Below are positions 62,240-64,000 of a stretch of 64,000 nt of DNA, one piece after another. Under the pieces are notes generated by a model. It did no database searches. It worked only from the letters and a program-made list of their open reading frames with translations, and was not told the origin of the DNA. The position numbers and the translations under genes are program-made. The stretch is taken from the NCBI GenBank assembly GCA_030529995.1, contig JAUMVT010000001.1, forward strand, positions 1 to 64,000. Reading direction: 5' to 3'. Source of the stretch: Clostridia bacterium (GTDB lineage Bacteria; Bacillota; Clostridia; Christensenellales; Aristaeellaceae). Position 1 is the first letter of the stretch. The number at the start of each line of letters is the position of its first letter.

Positions 62240-62288
62240 AACACTTGTACTCCTGTACTTCCTGAAAAATACTGCATGCAGCATGGTC

Positions 62289-62317
62289 AGTATACAGTTA
62301 AGCATGACAAATGTCAA
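62289..62317 (-). promoter_or_regulatory. Promoter of the methyltransferase gene
   Basis: On the minus strand TTGACA (62317-62312) and TATACT (62294-62289) with a 17-base spacer, an almost perfect consensus. Confidence 0.85.
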
Positions 62318-62395
62318 TGTCAGGTATTGATGAAGACGGATGCCGCCGGTACATGAAATCCGCAGAGTTTAGCTTCATTTGCCGGAAAATGGGGG

Positions 62396-62424
62396 TTTAC
62401 AATCTGCTGCCGGGGTGCTATACT
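62396..62424 (+). promoter_or_regulatory. Promoter of leuS
   Basis: TTTACA at 62396-62401 and TATACT at 62419-62424 with a 17-base spacer, just before the T-box leader. Confidence 0.7.
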
Positions 62425-62429
62425 TTTTT

Positions 62430-62656
62430 GTGTCGCAATGAATGGGAACGTTTTGGTTCTTTCATTTCAGAGAGCCGTGCGGTTGGTGCAAGCACGGAGG
62501 AAGAAGCAGAACCGCTCGCCCGGGAGCGTACCGATTGATTTGATCGGCGGCAGCGTCCGTTACAGCGCATGAGTGGCACAGCAATGTGCAAGCAAAGTGG
62601 TACCGCGAAACTGACCGTTTCGTCTTTGCATCAGGCAGAGGCGGGACGGTTTTTCT
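62430..62656 (+). promoter_or_regulatory. T-box riboswitch leader of leuS
   Basis: The T-box sequence AGTGGTACCGCG lies at 62596-62607. A terminator follows: ACCGTTTCGTCTTTGC pairs with GCAGAGGCGGGACGGT through several G-T pairs and is followed by TTTTTC (62614-62656). Upstream CCGTGC and GCACGG close a distal Stem I loop. The gene it controls makes tRNA-Leu the expected ligand. I could not fix the specifier codon by eye. The whole gap of about 350 bases between the methyltransferase and leuS is taken up by two divergent promoters and this leader. Confidence 0.88.
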
Positions 62657-62672
62657 TTGAGGAGGAGAAGCA

Positions 62673-64000
62673 ATGGAGTTTCAAGCATACGACCCCAAAC
62701 GGATTGAGCCTAAGTGGCAGAAAATCTGGGAAGAATCCCACGCTTTTGAAGCCACGGACGACTATTCCAAGCCCAAGTTTTACGGACTGATTGAGTTCCC
62801 TTATCCTTCCGGACAGGGACTGCATGTGGGACATCCCCGCTCCAACACCGCCATGGACATTATTGCTCGAAAGCGCCGTATGGAAGGGTATAACGTGCTT
62901 TTCCCCATCGGCTGGGATGCCTTCGGTCTGCCTACGGAAAACTATGCCATCAAGAACAAGGTGCATCCTGCAGCCGTTACCCAGAAGAATATCGATCATT
63001 TCCGGGAACAGCTGAAGAAAATCGGCTTCTCCTTCGACTATACCCGTGAGGTGAACACCACCGATCCCAACTACTTCAAGTGGACCCAGTGGATCTTCCT
63101 GCAGCTGTACAAGCATGGCCTGGCTTACAAGGCTCACATGCCCATCAACTGGTGCCCTTCCTGCAAGTGCGGCCTGGCTAATGAAGAAGTGGTCGGCGGC
63201 GTGTGCGAGCGGTGCGGCAGTACCGTGGTTCGCAAGGTAAAGACCCAGTGGATGCTGAAGATCACCGCTTATGCCCAGAAGCTGCTGGACGGACTGGATA
63301 CGGTGGACTTCATTGACAAGGTGAAAGTGCAGCAGCGGAACTGGATCGGCCGCAGTGAAGGTGCCGAGGTGGATTTCCGCCTGACCGCTGACGGAGAAAA
63401 GGTGCGGGTTTACACCACTCGTCCTGATACCCTGTTCGGCGCAACCTACATGGTACTTTCTCCTGAGCATCCTTTGATTGACAAGCTGAAGGATCAAATT
63501 ACCAACTATGACGCCTGCCTGGCCTATCGTGAGGCTGCCGCCAAGAAGAGCGACTTCGAGCGTGCAGAGCTTGCGAAGGAGAAGACCGGCGTGCAGGTGG
63601 AGGGTGTTCGTGCCGTGAACCCTGTAACCGGCAAGGAAATTCCCATCTGGCTGAGCGACTATGTGCTGATGACCTACGGCACAGGTGCCATCATGGCTGT
63701 GCCTGCCCACGATACCCGTGACTGGGAGTTTGCACGGAAGTTCAACCTGCCTGTGATCGAAGTGGTGGCCGGCGGCGATGTGGAGAAAGAGGCCTATACC
63801 GACATTCAGGACGGGGTCATGGTAAACTCCGGCTTCCTCAACGGCATGAAGGTGGCTCAGGCCAAGAAGGCTATCATTGAGTATCTGACGGAAAAGGGTC
63901 TGGGTGAAAAGAAAGTCAATTTCAAGCTCCGTGACTGGGTGTTCAGCCGTCAGCGGTACTGGGGCGAACCCATCCCCATGATTCATTGCGACAAGTGCGG
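62673..64000 (+). CDS. leuS: Leucine--tRNA ligase, 5' part
   Basis: The first 442 codons of a class I LeuRS, open to the window edge. It starts [20 protein letters not shown]. The HIGH signature is HVGH at about residues 51-54 after [10 protein letters not shown]. The zinc-binding CP1 region shows [15 protein letters not shown] and CERCGSTVV, followed by the editing domain with [17 protein letters not shown] and [15 protein letters not shown]. The KMSKS loop and anticodon domain lie beyond the window. GAGGAGGAG precedes the ATG. Confidence 0.97.
   Translation, partial: MEFQAYDPKRIEPKWQKIWEESHAFEATDDYSKPKFYGLIEFPYPSGQGLHVGHPRSNTAMDIIARKRRMEGYNVLFPIGWDAFGLPTENYAIKNKVHPAAVTQKNIDHFREQLKKIGFSFDYTREVNTTDPNYFKWTQWIFLQLYKHGLAYKAHMPINWCPSCKCGLANEEVVGGVCERCGSTVVRKVKTQWMLKITAYAQKLLDGLDTVDFIDKVKVQQRNWIGRSEGAEVDFRLTADGEKVRVYTTRPDTLFGATYMVLSPEHPLIDKLKDQITNYDACLAYREAAAKKSDFERAELAKEKTGVQVEGVRAVNPVTGKEIPIWLSDYVLMTYGTGAIMAVPAHDTRDWEFARKFNLPVIEVVAGGDVEKEAYTDIQDGVMVNSGFLNGMKVAQAKKAIIEYLTEKGLGEKKVNFKLRDWVFSRQRYWGEPIPMIHCDKC

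Noticed and set aside
62311..62538. Possible 75-residue gene upstream of leuS
   Set aside because: It covers the leuS promoter and the Stem I part of the T-box leader.
1..64000. CRISPR array, defence island, prophage, insertion sequence, rRNA or tRNA genes
   Set aside because: No direct-repeat array, transposase, integrase, phage structural gene or recognisable stable RNA gene was seen in the window.

Overview
The window looks like core chromosome of a fermentative, low-to-moderate GC Bacillota, most likely an anaerobic Clostridia member. The evidence is T-box leaders in front of hisS and leuS, an Asp23/AmaP/DUF2273 cluster, the rplU-prp-rpmA block with an N-terminally extended L27, FakA next to an Asp23-family protein, ScpAB, a GlgC/GlgD pair, and a large bifunctional AdhE behind a Rex-like operator. 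The species cannot be named from the sequence. I saw no rRNA, tRNA, CRISPR array, insertion sequence or prophage.

Layout, left to right. 1-3.5 kb: T-box-controlled hisS followed by aspS. 3.5-16 kb: an 11-gene operon for peptide uptake and amino acid catabolism (RidA, aminotransferase, MFS carrier, M24 and M29 peptidases, a DppBCDF-type ABC importer, a second M24 peptidase, a solute-binding protein). Its promoter is bracketed by two copies of the palindrome CTGAAA-N4-TTTCAG. 16-17 kb: a monocistronic DegV/FakB lipid-binding protein. 17-26.9 kb: envelope-stress genes (Asp23, AmaP, DUF2273), nusB, a TsaD paralogue, folD, xseAB, a polyprenyl synthase, a PAP2-related membrane protein, a small membrane protein, a cysteine desulfurase and thiI. 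The last two act together in tRNA thiolation. 27-29.2 kb: pgk and tpiA. 29.3-31.1 kb: a HAD hydrolase and the L21/Prp/L27 operon with a structured leader. 31.1-44 kb: DUF554, an M50 peptidase, scpAB, an Asp23-family protein, fakA, recG, a heterodimeric ABC exporter and uvrB.

44.1-51.3 kb is the least explained part. A divergent DUF1680/GH127-like protein overlaps a dus gene, and three consecutive genes for exported proteins of unknown function follow. These three share a C-terminal motif at nearly the same distance from their ends, so I read them as tandem diverged paralogues. 51.3-57.5 kb (minus strand): a glycogen synthesis operon read glgB-glgC-glgD-glgA. 57.8-62.3 kb (minus strand): adhE with a downstream APH-type kinase, and a membrane-anchored methyltransferase. 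62.3-64 kb: a T-box leader and the 5' part of leuS, which is cut by the window edge.

The best candidates for something new are the three-paralogue secreted cassette, the twin-operator peptide catabolism operon, and the redox-sensing site architecture in front of adhE. Functional calls rest on reading motifs by eye. No database or structure search was possible.
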